From positions 1 to 25,016 of IMG/VR virus record IMGVR_UViG_3300029259_000159: a stretch of 25,016 bases of DNA, one strand, 5' to 3'. Position 1 is the first letter of the stretch. Every line of letters starts with the position of its first letter. This DNA comes from a virus. Position numbers and translations under genes: made by a program. The notes beneath the pieces are model-generated. The model was not told the origin of the DNA. It saw only the letters and a list, made by a program, of their open reading frames with translations, and searched no databases. Below, piece after piece: positions 13,375-21,349 of this stretch.

Positions 13375-15378
13375 TTATTGACTTGCCTGACGTTTGTTAG
13401 CTTCTAGTTGTTTGGTATCTCTTTCTTGTCTAGCGTTCAAACCATTAAACGTGTCTAAATGGAGGGGTAAGGTATTGGGTATGGTCATACCACGTAGGTC
13501 AGTAATCCAAAATGTCTTACCTCTTCCACTATAGCGAAGAGAAAGCTGTGTAGGGTCTAAAGCACCCATACCAATAGTTGCTGCTTGAATTTCAAAATAA
13601 GCTTGTGCATCTTCTTGGAATGTAGAACTTTCAATATCTTCACCTCCACCCATAAATACCAACTTCCCATTTACTACTGAGTGGTCACTTACGATTTCTT
13701 TTGCATACTCATCTATAAATTGTTCAGGGTTCATTCCTGTCATTCTGGTGATAACTTTGCCGTACTGAACTATCTTATCTGAGAGTAAGGATTTATCTTC
13801 TTCTCCAGTAACTATGTCACCCCACCCGAAAGTATCTAATTCAGCTAAGACTCCTGTAGAAAACTTTTGAAGGTCTGCTGAACTCGCTTTGGATTCTAAA
13901 TAATCTGGAGAACCTATAGCAGTTAAAGCCTCTACTTCACTGGTATCTCCATACATAGTTGCGACCCGCCAATCTGCAAATTGTGCGCGTTGGTTAGGGT
14001 CTGTGAGGTACTTCTTAAACATTTGAGGATTACCAGCATGAAGCTGTTTTAGTAGCTTGAATTTATTCATAGTGGCATCAAATGTAGGATTACCTACCCT
14101 AAAGTCACCAGTACCTAAACCATCAAAAGCTTTACCCGCCATTGCTTTCCATCGTGCGTTGATAACATCAACTTTAGAATACAAGCCTATTTCAGCCGCT
14201 AACTTTTGTTCAGGCGTTCCATCAGGTAGTTTGGCATTAACTATTTCTGTAATACGGAGTTGAGTGGCCTTGTCTATATCATCTTTAGAAATGGTCTGCT
14301 GTTTGCCATTTTGATCTACGTAAGAACCAGCCGATAGATCAAATACCCCTGCAATTTTATAAGCCACCGCAGAAGCCACAGCACCGCTTTTACGGACACC
14401 TGCTTCACGTACGGTAATCGCTGTAGTGTTTGCATTAAGGATTGAGATTCTTTGGAAGCTAGAGATGTCCCCTTCTTCTTCACGCCTTTTTAACTCAAGT
14501 TCAGCAGCCGTAGTTAAACCACCTGCTGCTGCTGTAGCGTTAACATCTATAAGATAATCTGTGACATCTGCTGAATTTGCTATTGACGCATTAGTATTAG
14601 CTTTTTCAATTAACCCTAAAACCTTGTTACGGTAATCAGGGCCACCGTTACCAGCTTTAATGAGGTAGTCACCAATGAATGTATCCGTGAACTCCTCACC
14701 ACGTCTTTCTTGCTCTTTGAGCCAGAAGTTCTGTAGGTCAGTGTTGGAGAATCCATACTTATCTTTTAAAATAGCTTCCATATCAGCAGCATAAGATGGA
14801 AACCCATCAACAGTTTCTTGATATAACTGCTCTTTTGATAAACCATCGGGGCCAAATTCGCGGCCTTCTGTCAAACTGTAAGTAGAACTAGCTTGGTTGA
14901 TGTGCAGGTCTGTAGTGCTAGAGCCAAACACCACGCCAGCATCGCGAAGGTCTTGCCTTTGGTATATGGCAGACGAAGCGGTACTAGATGCTTTTGAAGA
15001 CTGCCGCATAGAGTTAGCTAGAACACCCTTAAGGTCTTCGTCATCTACTTGGTCTAAGCTACCAAGAAATAACTTCTGATATTCTGGAGTTTCTAAAACC
15101 TCTTCGTGAGTCATTCGTGCAAACTGCTCTTGCTCCATCAAGGCTTTGAAGCCTGTGCCGAAGGAGTTCTGAGCAGCTTGCTTTTTACTAGCTTGAATCA
15201 TATCAAGCTTGCGTTCTTTCTTTTCCTCTACACGTTGTACGTTACCTGTAACGCTATCTAAAGCCTTACTGATCTGGTCGTTACGCGCTGGGCGCACAAA
15301 GGTATCTACGGGTGCAGCTTGGGGTCTCAGGCGCACCTGATTTTGCTGGTATTGGGTTTGTACTCTATTAGTAGCCAC
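13375..15378 (-). CDS. internal virion protein C-like (T7 gp15-like)
   Basis: 667 residues (T7 gp15 has 747), starting at GTG with AGGA nine bases upstream. The N-terminus (TNRVQTQYQQNQVRLRPQAA) is followed by a basic segment and a long, largely helical body; the protein is polar and lacks a signal or membrane helix. Order gp13-14-15-16 and the size support the assignment. In T7, gp15 builds the periplasmic part of the ejection channel. It ends just before the gp16-like gene. No enzymatic motif is visible; identity is mostly from position and general build. Confidence 0.75.
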   Translation of the reverse strand: MATNRVQTQYQQNQVRLRPQAAPVDTFVRPARNDQISKALDSVTGNVQRVEEKKERKLDMIQASKKQAAQNSFGTGFKALMEQEQFARMTHEEVLETPEYQKLFLGSLDQVDDEDLKGVLANSMRQSSKASSTASSAIYQRQDLRDAGVVFGSSTTDLHINQASSTYSLTEGREFGPDGLSKEQLYQETVDGFPSYAADMEAILKDKYGFSNTDLQNFWLKEQERRGEEFTDTFIGDYLIKAGNGGPDYRNKVLGLIEKANTNASIANSADVTDYLIDVNATAAAGGLTTAAELELKRREEEGDISSFQRISILNANTTAITVREAGVRKSGAVASAVAYKIAGVFDLSAGSYVDQNGKQQTISKDDIDKATQLRITEIVNAKLPDGTPEQKLAAEIGLYSKVDVINARWKAMAGKAFDGLGTGDFRVGNPTFDATMNKFKLLKQLHAGNPQMFKKYLTDPNQRAQFADWRVATMYGDTSEVEALTAIGSPDYLESKASSADLQKFSTGVLAELDTFGWGDIVTGEEDKSLLSDKIVQYGKVITRMTGMNPEQFIDEYAKEIVSDHSVVNGKLVFMGGGEDIESSTFQEDAQAYFEIQAATIGMGALDPTQLSLRYSGRGKTFWITDLRGMTIPNTLPLHLDTFNGLNARQERDTKQLEANKRQASQ

Positions 15379-15393
15379 GGCTATAATTCCTTT

Positions 15394-15918
15394 TTATCTT
15401 GAAGCCCGATGCCCAAGAGGTATCTTTTTGAAAGGTTTCTTTAACCCTTTAAAATAACTTGGGTTGCTTTCGTATGCGTCACCGCCAATCTGTAGGGCAG
15501 TCGCTGCAAAGCTTGGGTATGGGACTGAATTTATACGGGACTGTCTTCCAGTTTCCGCACCTTTCTTCTGTTCTGCTATCTGAGCTTTAGTAGCTCCAAG
15601 GTTAGAGTCAGCTTTAGTATCATCAAATAAATTCTGACGTAATATGTCGGACATGAGGGCATCTACGGATAAACCAGATACGCCTGACTCACCTGAAGCT
15701 GTCCTAGCTTTAGACGAATCCCTCATTGTTTGTATATCAGCTTCCATCCCACGTTGGGACTCTGCTTCTTCTTCTTGGCGTTGCCTTAAGTTAAGCTGTC
15801 GAACATCATTGAGATAAGAAGCGTTAGCATTCTTTTCATTAGCTTGAGCCTGTTGCTGCTGCTCACCTGCCGACACTATGGATGCCATAGCCGACAGAAT
15901 TGTTGATGGTTCACACAT
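15394..15918 (-). CDS. internal virion protein B-like (T7 gp14-like)
   Basis: 174 residues (T7 gp14 has 196). It starts MCEPSTILSAMASIVSAGEQ, continues with a Gln/Glu/Arg-rich helix (about 19-70), and ends with a Tyr/Phe/Lys-rich basic tail. An N-terminal hydrophobic helix followed by a long Q-rich helix is typical of gp14, which forms the outer-membrane part of the ejection channel. Its ATG overlaps the end of the gp13-like gene by eight bases (ATGTGTGA), so translation is coupled. Confidence 0.78.
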   Translation of the reverse strand: MCEPSTILSAMASIVSAGEQQQQAQANEKNANASYLNDVRQLNLRQRQEEEAESQRGMEADIQTMRDSSKARTASGESGVSGLSVDALMSDILRQNLFDDTKADSNLGATKAQIAEQKKGAETGRQSRINSVPYPSFAATALQIGGDAYESNPSYFKGLKKPFKKIPLGHRASR

Positions 15919-16369
15919 TATGGTTAATCCTCACGAACTCATAAAAAGGGATACCCCCTACGCCAAACTTAGGTATGAACTGCACAAATGAGAACCCAAT
16001 ATGATTGAGCCACCTGATTGATACCTTGTTTCTAGCATCTACATAATTAATAAGTAGGGGGTATTGTTGATTTACTTCTTTGACCCATTCCACTGACTGT
16101 GTAAGTAGGTCTTTCTTGATCTGTGGAATCTTGTCAGAACCTAGCATCCAAGGAGAACCTATAAGGTCATCAATATGGGCGCATCCGAACATTCCGATTA
16201 CTTCCTCATTGTGAATAATAGATTGAGCGTTAGACAACTCAAAGCCTCTTTGGAGGGCTTCAAGAGGCGTTACACCATTAGATGCTTTAATCTCCAACAC
16301 GTCTGCCTGTCGCATTTTTGCAGCAAGCACAGACACGTCTTCCTGAACGGAATCGCGGTAATGGGCCAT
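15911..16369 (-). CDS. gp13-like protein (GNAT-fold-like, DUF2833 type)
   Basis: 152 residues (T7 gp13 has 138). The centre and C-terminus follow the layout of Phage_T7_Gp13 and of an acetyltransferase fold: IIHNEEVIGMFGC, SPWMLGSDKI, WVKEVNQQYPLLINYVDARN and RWLNHIGFSFV. T7 gp13 is needed for assembly of the internal core but is not itself in the mature particle in quantity. It lies three bases after tail tubular B, as expected. The GNAT acetyl-CoA loop is not clear, so enzyme activity is doubtful. Confidence 0.78.
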   Translation of the reverse strand: MAHYRDSVQEDVSVLAAKMRQADVLEIKASNGVTPLEALQRGFELSNAQSIIHNEEVIGMFGCAHIDDLIGSPWMLGSDKIPQIKKDLLTQSVEWVKEVNQQYPLLINYVDARNKVSIRWLNHIGFSFVQFIPKFGVGGIPFYEFVRINHNV

Positions 16370-16372
16370 TAA

Positions 16373-18700
16373 TTAAATCCTTGATGTTCTTTGAGTTAAG
16401 AAACCTTCGTACTCTGCGCTTTGGAAGACACAAGGTAGGTAACTGTCTGAGAGGATGACAACTTTGGCGTACTTAGAATTAGTTAGTACAGAAACCTTAT
16501 AGCTTCCTGAAGCAAGGTTAGCCTGTCCTAGTATGTTACTAAGTGAGCCTACCACTCTGCCGTTAAATTCACGGGTCTGAGTAGCCCTAGCTTCGGGTGT
16601 GCTTTCTACCTTAAAGTAAGCTGTGTCACTGTACACAATGTTAAAGTTTCGTATTTGCAGTTTGTTAGTTGTAATCGCTTTGTTGTCTTGCTTTAAGACT
16701 TGCTCACTGAACTGGTACTTAAAGATGTAAGGTATACCCGCATATATAACAGCACTGGCTCCTATATCTGCTGTGGCTTCTGTTAGAGTTCTTAAAGACC
16801 CTGTAGTGTTCACAAAGAGCGTACTGCTGTTTGAATAAGGCAGTGTTGCACTGGTCATCTTATAACGCCTGTCGAGATGCAAGGCACCCCCACCATAGTT
16901 AGGTTTAGATGTGGTATACACCATGTCAGGGCTAGCTGCGTCACTGGCAAGACTTAGGTTTTCTAAGTACACACCATCTGAATATTCCATAACCAATTTA
17001 ATGGTTGAGCCGTTAAAGGCTGCGGAGCATACCTTGCCTGTAAACGTCCATTCTGACCAAGCACTCTGTAGCTTCTCTTCCCCACGCCAATAGTAGCGAT
17101 ACACAAAGATTGAGTTAGGCTTGTCTTCAGTCAGCACTAATAGCATGTCCTCGTTAGAAGACGCTGATAAGCCTCTTATTGTCCCATCTAGGTAGTTAGG
17201 TATGTGGGCAGATATGTCAGCAGCATCATTAGTTTCTGAAGCTTGTTCAACGAAATACTCACGTACACCTGACCATTTACCCTTAGAGAACCCAAAGAAT
17301 ACATAACGACCTGCGCCTACTGGTTTAGCAGTGAGGTTTGCCTCAAAGTTTGTAGATACGTCAATGTGTACTGAGTCAGGTGTTAACAGTTCTGAAGCTG
17401 TCAACATGAACTGAGTCAGGTCAGAAAAGATCAACAGTGATTCGTTGAATGGTATTGCGTGTTTTAGGATAGAGATTTGGTTGTTAGACACAGCCACGTC
17501 TATCGGGTTAGAGTCGAGAATAGTTAGTACAGTCTTAGGGAAGAAGTTGTAGAACTCACCAGCTTCACTAAAAATAACATTCTCATCTGCAAGGAAACCT
17601 AAGCGGTTACGATGAAAGAATATGTCATTGATCTTAAAGCCAACAAAAGAAGGTACTGGGTTTGTGTCATCATCCCCTGCTTCTCTATCGTCCCAAGTAA
17701 GAGGGGAGAAAGTAAATGTACCGTTAGTTTCCTTACGTAACTGGTGAGGCATTGTAAGCTTGTTAATACGATTCTTTAGGGCTGACCCATTTGTTGCGTA
17801 GCCGCCTACGGTTTCCTTCCAGATTAACTCATTGTTTGTGTTGTCACCTTGAGTTAGATGTACATAATGGTCGTCTTGCTTCTTCTCGTTACTACCTGCT
17901 ACCTTGATTTTAAAGCCTACTTTACCCTTGCGGGGTAGGTTCTTGAAGTCTATGGTTTGACCTTTAAACGAGTAAAGGAATCTGTCACCTGCACCATCAC
18001 TACTTGTGATTGTGAAGTCAGCATTGGCGTTCTTGACGTAAATCACTGAGCCTATTCGCTCTTTAACAAATGGAGAAGAAATAGATAAGTTATTGAATAG
18101 CTGAGTGGCTATATAGTCTGTTCCAATTTGAGCAGAGTGTGCAGAAGATGAACCGTCTGGTGTTGTAAAACTAGCTGAAGCACTGCCTACTGTAATTGTG
18201 AAAGTTAACCCGTAGTCAGCTTGTCTAATATAAAACAAAGCTTCATTCGGACGTGCAGTAGGTAAGTAAGTGTCTAGTGCTACAGTCTTAGCTTTGTTTA
18301 CTACAAAGGTAGTGTCACCTACTGATACCGCACTAATTGATGTTTCAAAATTAGATATACCAGTTAGGTATGTAGGGAGCGAAGTAATAGCGTTACCGTT
18401 TGCATCATTAACCACAAGTGCTGTACCAGCCTGATTAAACACCTTCACCCCTGCGGAACTAAACACTGCTGTATAGTCCTCAGTGGAGGAGTATTTAATT
18501 GGATGTAAGAATACATTTGCTGCGTTGGATACACTAGCTAACTTGGCTACGTGTTCAGTGCAGGGCCGTTTCTCAAGCCCACGCGTTACAGAAGAAAGAC
18601 CGTTTTCTTGAACTTCGGCTTGGCTTGGGTGACGTAGGCTTGCAGGTTGTTGGGATACCCCATTCAATAGATTTGGAATAGAACCTGAGATTAAGGACAT
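16373..18700 (-). CDS. tail tubular protein B (T7 gp12-like nozzle)
   Basis: 775 residues (T7 gp12 has 794). The start MSLISGSIPNLLNGVSQQPA, then LRHPSQAEVQENG and RGLEKRPC, is the signature of this family. Further family-like stretches are GFKINDIFFHRNRLGFLADEN and SEAGEFYNFFPKT at about 355-390. It forms the tail nozzle hexamer below the gp11-like adaptor and binds fibres. AAGGGG lies eight bases before the ATG, and the tail tubular A stop is four bases upstream of that ATG, so both are co-expressed. Confidence 0.94.
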   Translation of the reverse strand: MSLISGSIPNLLNGVSQQPASLRHPSQAEVQENGLSSVTRGLEKRPCTEHVAKLASVSNAANVFLHPIKYSSTEDYTAVFSSAGVKVFNQAGTALVVNDANGNAITSLPTYLTGISNFETSISAVSVGDTTFVVNKAKTVALDTYLPTARPNEALFYIRQADYGLTFTITVGSASASFTTPDGSSSAHSAQIGTDYIATQLFNNLSISSPFVKERIGSVIYVKNANADFTITSSDGAGDRFLYSFKGQTIDFKNLPRKGKVGFKIKVAGSNEKKQDDHYVHLTQGDNTNNELIWKETVGGYATNGSALKNRINKLTMPHQLRKETNGTFTFSPLTWDDREAGDDDTNPVPSFVGFKINDIFFHRNRLGFLADENVIFSEAGEFYNFFPKTVLTILDSNPIDVAVSNNQISILKHAIPFNESLLIFSDLTQFMLTASELLTPDSVHIDVSTNFEANLTAKPVGAGRYVFFGFSKGKWSGVREYFVEQASETNDAADISAHIPNYLDGTIRGLSASSNEDMLLVLTEDKPNSIFVYRYYWRGEEKLQSAWSEWTFTGKVCSAAFNGSTIKLVMEYSDGVYLENLSLASDAASPDMVYTTSKPNYGGGALHLDRRYKMTSATLPYSNSSTLFVNTTGSLRTLTEATADIGASAVIYAGIPYIFKYQFSEQVLKQDNKAITTNKLQIRNFNIVYSDTAYFKVESTPEARATQTREFNGRVVGSLSNILGQANLASGSYKVSVLTNSKYAKVVILSDSYLPCVFQSAEYEGFLTQRTSRI

Positions 18701-18704
18701 TCGG

Positions 18705-19286
18705 TTAACCCCTTCTTCGGTTTATAATTGAGTAAGTGTCATAGCTGTCAAAGATATTCAAATCTCTAACATCGGATTCGTTATGTGTAAGTGATACCCA
18801 TGCGGATTGCTCATCAGCAGCATTAAAGCTATGTAATGTTTCTGAGCCTAATACACGGTCTTGAAGAAGACGTGCAGCTTTAATAGTTACATAACGCCTA
18901 GCTGTTTCAGGCATTTCTTCAAAGTTCAGTAGAACAACTATGTCTACTTCAATAGTTTCTGTTATGACATAAGTGTTTTTAATACGGTCGTACATGCGTG
19001 TTCCGCGTTGTACTAAGTCGGTGGTAGAAGACATACGTAATGATGTAGTGTCTACATGAATACAATTAGCTGGCAGGGTAATCTCACTATTAGCGTCAGG
19101 TGTTAACTTAAAGGTTAAGTCTGTGTTAAAAGTCCACCCCATTGATTGCATATCACGACTTACGTTATCTAAAGTCTGGTTTGCAAGGCTGGCTTCAATT
19201 AAACCAGAGGACAAGGAGTTAACGGGAGATTCACCAATCGTAGCCAACAATGTATTAACCGCTTCTAGCTTGGTTGTTGGATTCAT
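18705..19286 (-). CDS. tail tubular protein A (T7 gp11-like adaptor)
   Basis: 193 residues from the ATG at 19284-19286 (T7 gp11 has 196), chosen because AAGGA lies six bases upstream and MNPTTKLEAVNTLLATIGES is the standard family start; a longer frame to 19340 would run through a terminator hairpin. Family features follow: LANQTLDNVSRDMQSMGWTF and RRYVTIKAARLLQDRVLGS. It forms the dodecameric ring between portal and nozzle. It is the first gene after the capsid terminator, so it is expressed by read-through or an unseen promoter. Confidence 0.93.
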   Translation of the reverse strand: MNPTTKLEAVNTLLATIGESPVNSLSSGLIEASLANQTLDNVSRDMQSMGWTFNTDLTFKLTPDANSEITLPANCIHVDTTSLRMSSTTDLVQRGTRMYDRIKNTYVITETIEVDIVVLLNFEEMPETARRYVTIKAARLLQDRVLGSETLHSFNAADEQSAWVSLTHNESDVRDLNIFDSYDTYSIINRRRG

Positions 19287-19306
19287 TAGCTTTCCTTTTT
19301 GTAAAG

Positions 19307-19345
19307 AAAAAAAAGGGCAGAGAGAAATTAATCCCTCCACCCTTT
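19307..19345 (-). terminator. intrinsic terminator after the major capsid gene
   Basis: AAAGGGTGGAGGGA and TCTCTCTGCCCTTT can pair over 14 positions (three G-U) with a TTAATT loop, followed by a run of eight Us overlapping the stem's end. Placed 20 bases after the capsid stop, it corresponds in position to Tphi of T7, which lies just after gene 10. Confidence 0.85.
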
Positions 19346-19364
19346 AGAGTAGAACTAGAACGAT

Positions 19365-20384
19365 CTACACAGCGTTCAAGGAAATGGCGCAAGCAGGGCG
19401 TAGGATGTTATGACCCATAGCGTACTTAGCAACCATTAGCGTACCTTGACGTTCAATCTGATACTCAGACTCGACACCTAAATCTAACAACTTCACAGTT
19501 GCAGCAGCGTCTTGGCTGAAGATCAAACCGCGCAAGGCAGTGTAGTTAGCTCGGTATGCCGCAGTACGTGAACTTGTAACTGGTTCAGCGTCTGCTGACG
19601 AACTAGATTGGTTAGTGTTAGGAAGATGATTACTCATCATAATCTTAACGCCACCTACTTGTGGTACTACACCAGAAGCTACGGAACCCTCACCACCAAC
19701 ATCACGGTTCAACCATGCTGCGTTGGCTACACTAGGCACGTTCAATAGCGCGTAGTATTGGGCAGGTGGTAATACACAAACTTTGTCACCGCCTACGTCC
19801 TTCTTATCGAACTCTTCAAGAGCCGCATAGATAGCCGCTACAATTTTGGCACCATCTAATGCGTGTGCAGTAGTAGAACCAATGTTGAAGTTAGATGTGT
19901 ATACCTCGTCAGTAAATGCAGTGCCAAAGGCAGTTGCAGCCAAAGAACTGGTAGTGATTGTTGCTGCTTTAGCAATGATACGTGCAATGTTCCGATCAGA
20001 GACATTAGCTAATGCGTTACCTGACTCTTTTGAGTAGATGCTACGCACATCGTAGTGGTTCATTGCTTCGTCAATCTTGGCAACAAATTGAGTTGAGATT
20101 AGTAGATCATCTACAGTAACAACACGCTCACCATGCTTGATAGCGTCTGCCTGAATTAACGTACCAGCAGTGTGGTACTTTGCAGAACCTGTGCCAGTAA
20201 GAGGGAATGATGCTGACTTACCATTTGAGATAGTGCGTGAGCGATGTAGAGGCATGAATACGTTCTTTTCTTCAAACGCAGTAAGAACTTCACCAGCGTA
20301 TAATTTGAGAAATAATGAACGATCATCACCTGCTGAGTTAGTTTGTCCTAAACGAGAGACTGTTTGGTCTGTTGGAAATGCCAT
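19365..20384 (-). CDS. major capsid protein (T7 gp10A-like)
   Basis: 339 residues (T7 gp10A has 345). The N-terminus (QTVSRLGQTNSAGDDRSLFL) and KLYAGEVLTAFEEKNVFMPL are characteristic, followed by FPLTGTGSAKYHTAGT and the P-loop-like HK97-fold segments through VCVLPPAQYYALLN. It assembles the icosahedral shell on the scaffold. The gene sits alone between two intrinsic terminators (20528-20549 upstream, 19307-19345 downstream), which suggests its own promoter in the 140-base leader. No frameshift extension like gp10B is apparent. Confidence 0.96.
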   Translation of the reverse strand: MAFPTDQTVSRLGQTNSAGDDRSLFLKLYAGEVLTAFEEKNVFMPLHRSRTISNGKSASFPLTGTGSAKYHTAGTLIQADAIKHGERVVTVDDLLISTQFVAKIDEAMNHYDVRSIYSKESGNALANVSDRNIARIIAKAATITTSSLAATAFGTAFTDEVYTSNFNIGSTTAHALDGAKIVAAIYAALEEFDKKDVGGDKVCVLPPAQYYALLNVPSVANAAWLNRDVGGEGSVASGVVPQVGGVKIMMSNHLPNTNQSSSSADAEPVTSSRTAAYRANYTALRGLIFSQDAAATVKLLDLGVESEYQIERQGTLMVAKYAMGHNILRPACAISLNAV

Positions 20385-20470
20385 GTTATATGTACCTATT
20401 TAAAGTAAAGTAATTTATAAGTTGTTGAGATTGTTTACTCAGCTACTCTTACTTCCTTTCCCATAAAGAT

Positions 20471-20492
20471 TGTCCACCGCAGTGGGTCGATA
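20471..20492 (-). promoter_or_regulatory. weak candidate for a phage RNA polymerase promoter before the capsid gene
   Basis: On the minus strand TATCGACCCACTGCGGTGG matches the -13 to -2 part of the T7 promoter core ACGACTCACTATAGG at CGAC, CACT and the final GG. It lies between the scaffold terminator and the capsid gene, where T7 has phi10. Against it, the usually AT-rich melting segment is GC here, CCAC-TGCG-GTGG is also a small hairpin, and I found no second copy in the window. Confidence 0.25.
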
Positions 20493-20527
20493 GATACTAA
20501 GAATAAAGTTGTTGCTTCATTAAACGT

Positions 20528-20549
20528 AAAAAAACCCCCGAAGGGGCTT
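20528..20549 (-). terminator. intrinsic terminator with UUCG tetraloop after the scaffold gene
   Basis: AAGCCCC-TTCG-GGGGTTT forms seven pairs (one G-U) capped by C(UUCG)G and followed by a T-run of seven on the transcribed strand. It lies 23 bases after the scaffold stop. It should separate the portal-scaffold transcript from the capsid gene. Confidence 0.9.
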
Positions 20550-20571
20550 AAAGATTGCGGAGACAGATCAT

Positions 20572-21324
20572 CTACAGAATGTTGCTTCGTGATAATTTAG
20601 AAGCTACTTGCTGTCGATATGCAGAGTCTGAACTGTACCTTGGGTCACGCATTGCTGCGGTTAGTTGGGCGGCAGAATCAAAGACCCCACCTGTTACGGA
20701 TTTAGTCTCGCCCATGACCAATGATGGTTCATTGCCGTTAACAGAACGGTACTGTGCTTGCAGACCTTGGATTGCAAGATTCGCTGTCTCTATGTTTCCA
20801 CTGTTTACAGCGTTGTTAAACGCATCAATGGATGCTTCGGGCATATTGTCAGAAGCCCAAGAAACCATATCTAAATATGCTTCTTGTCCTCCAACCTGCT
20901 CAAAGGCTTCTTGTTGCATCTGTTCAGCCACCGCCATTTGACCATCTATAAATTGGTCAACCATAGAGCGAGGGATACCAGCTTCTATTAAAGAATCGTA
21001 AGAATCTTCGGACAGTCCACCTAGCTCTGCGAACTCTTGTGATAAGGAATCAAAATCAATACCAATCTCTTCAAGGTCTTCAGTGATGGACTCTAATTCG
21101 TCATCTCCTAACTCTTCTTCGTACTCTTCTTCGTCCTGAGAGCCTAACTTCTGTTCAAGAGATTCATAAGCTTGCGCCATATCCTCAACACTGTTGAACT
21201 TCTCAGGGAGCCATTCAGGACGGTCAGACGCATCAGGATTCTCAAGACCTTCGGCCTTTTCTAACATATCTAATGTGTGCTGACCGTCTTCAACGGTTTC
21301 TTCGTATGTGTTAATTGTATCCAT
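20572..21324 (-). CDS. capsid assembly scaffolding protein (T7 gp9-like)
   Basis: 250 residues (T7 gp9 has 307), strongly acidic. The family motif RPEWLPEKF-NSVEDMAQAYESLEQKL starts at residue 35. An acidic stretch follows (about 63-95) and the C-terminus (GVFDSAAQLTAAMRDPRY, then SKLSRSNIL) is the basic, helical coat-binding end. The scaffold guides capsid assembly and leaves before DNA packaging. GGAG lies ten bases upstream of the ATG. It is the last gene before a terminator. Confidence 0.93.
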   Translation of the reverse strand: MDTINTYEETVEDGQHTLDMLEKAEGLENPDASDRPEWLPEKFNSVEDMAQAYESLEQKLGSQDEEEYEEELGDDELESITEDLEEIGIDFDSLSQEFAELGGLSEDSYDSLIEAGIPRSMVDQFIDGQMAVAEQMQQEAFEQVGGQEAYLDMVSWASDNMPEASIDAFNNAVNSGNIETANLAIQGLQAQYRSVNGNEPSLVMGETKSVTGGVFDSAAQLTAAMRDPRYSSDSAYRQQVASKLSRSNIL

Positions 21325-21349
21325 CTTTAACTGTCTCCAAACAGATAAT

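Noticed and set aside
15945-15970. GGGG-CCCC hairpin with a short T-run on the minus strand
   Set aside because: It lies inside the gp13-like coding sequence, the stem is four pairs, and no transcript end is expected between gp13 and gp14, which overlap.
20435-20464. Nine-codon frame MGKEVRVAE in the capsid leader
   Set aside because: No clear ribosome-binding site, too short to judge, and no regulatory features of a leader peptide.
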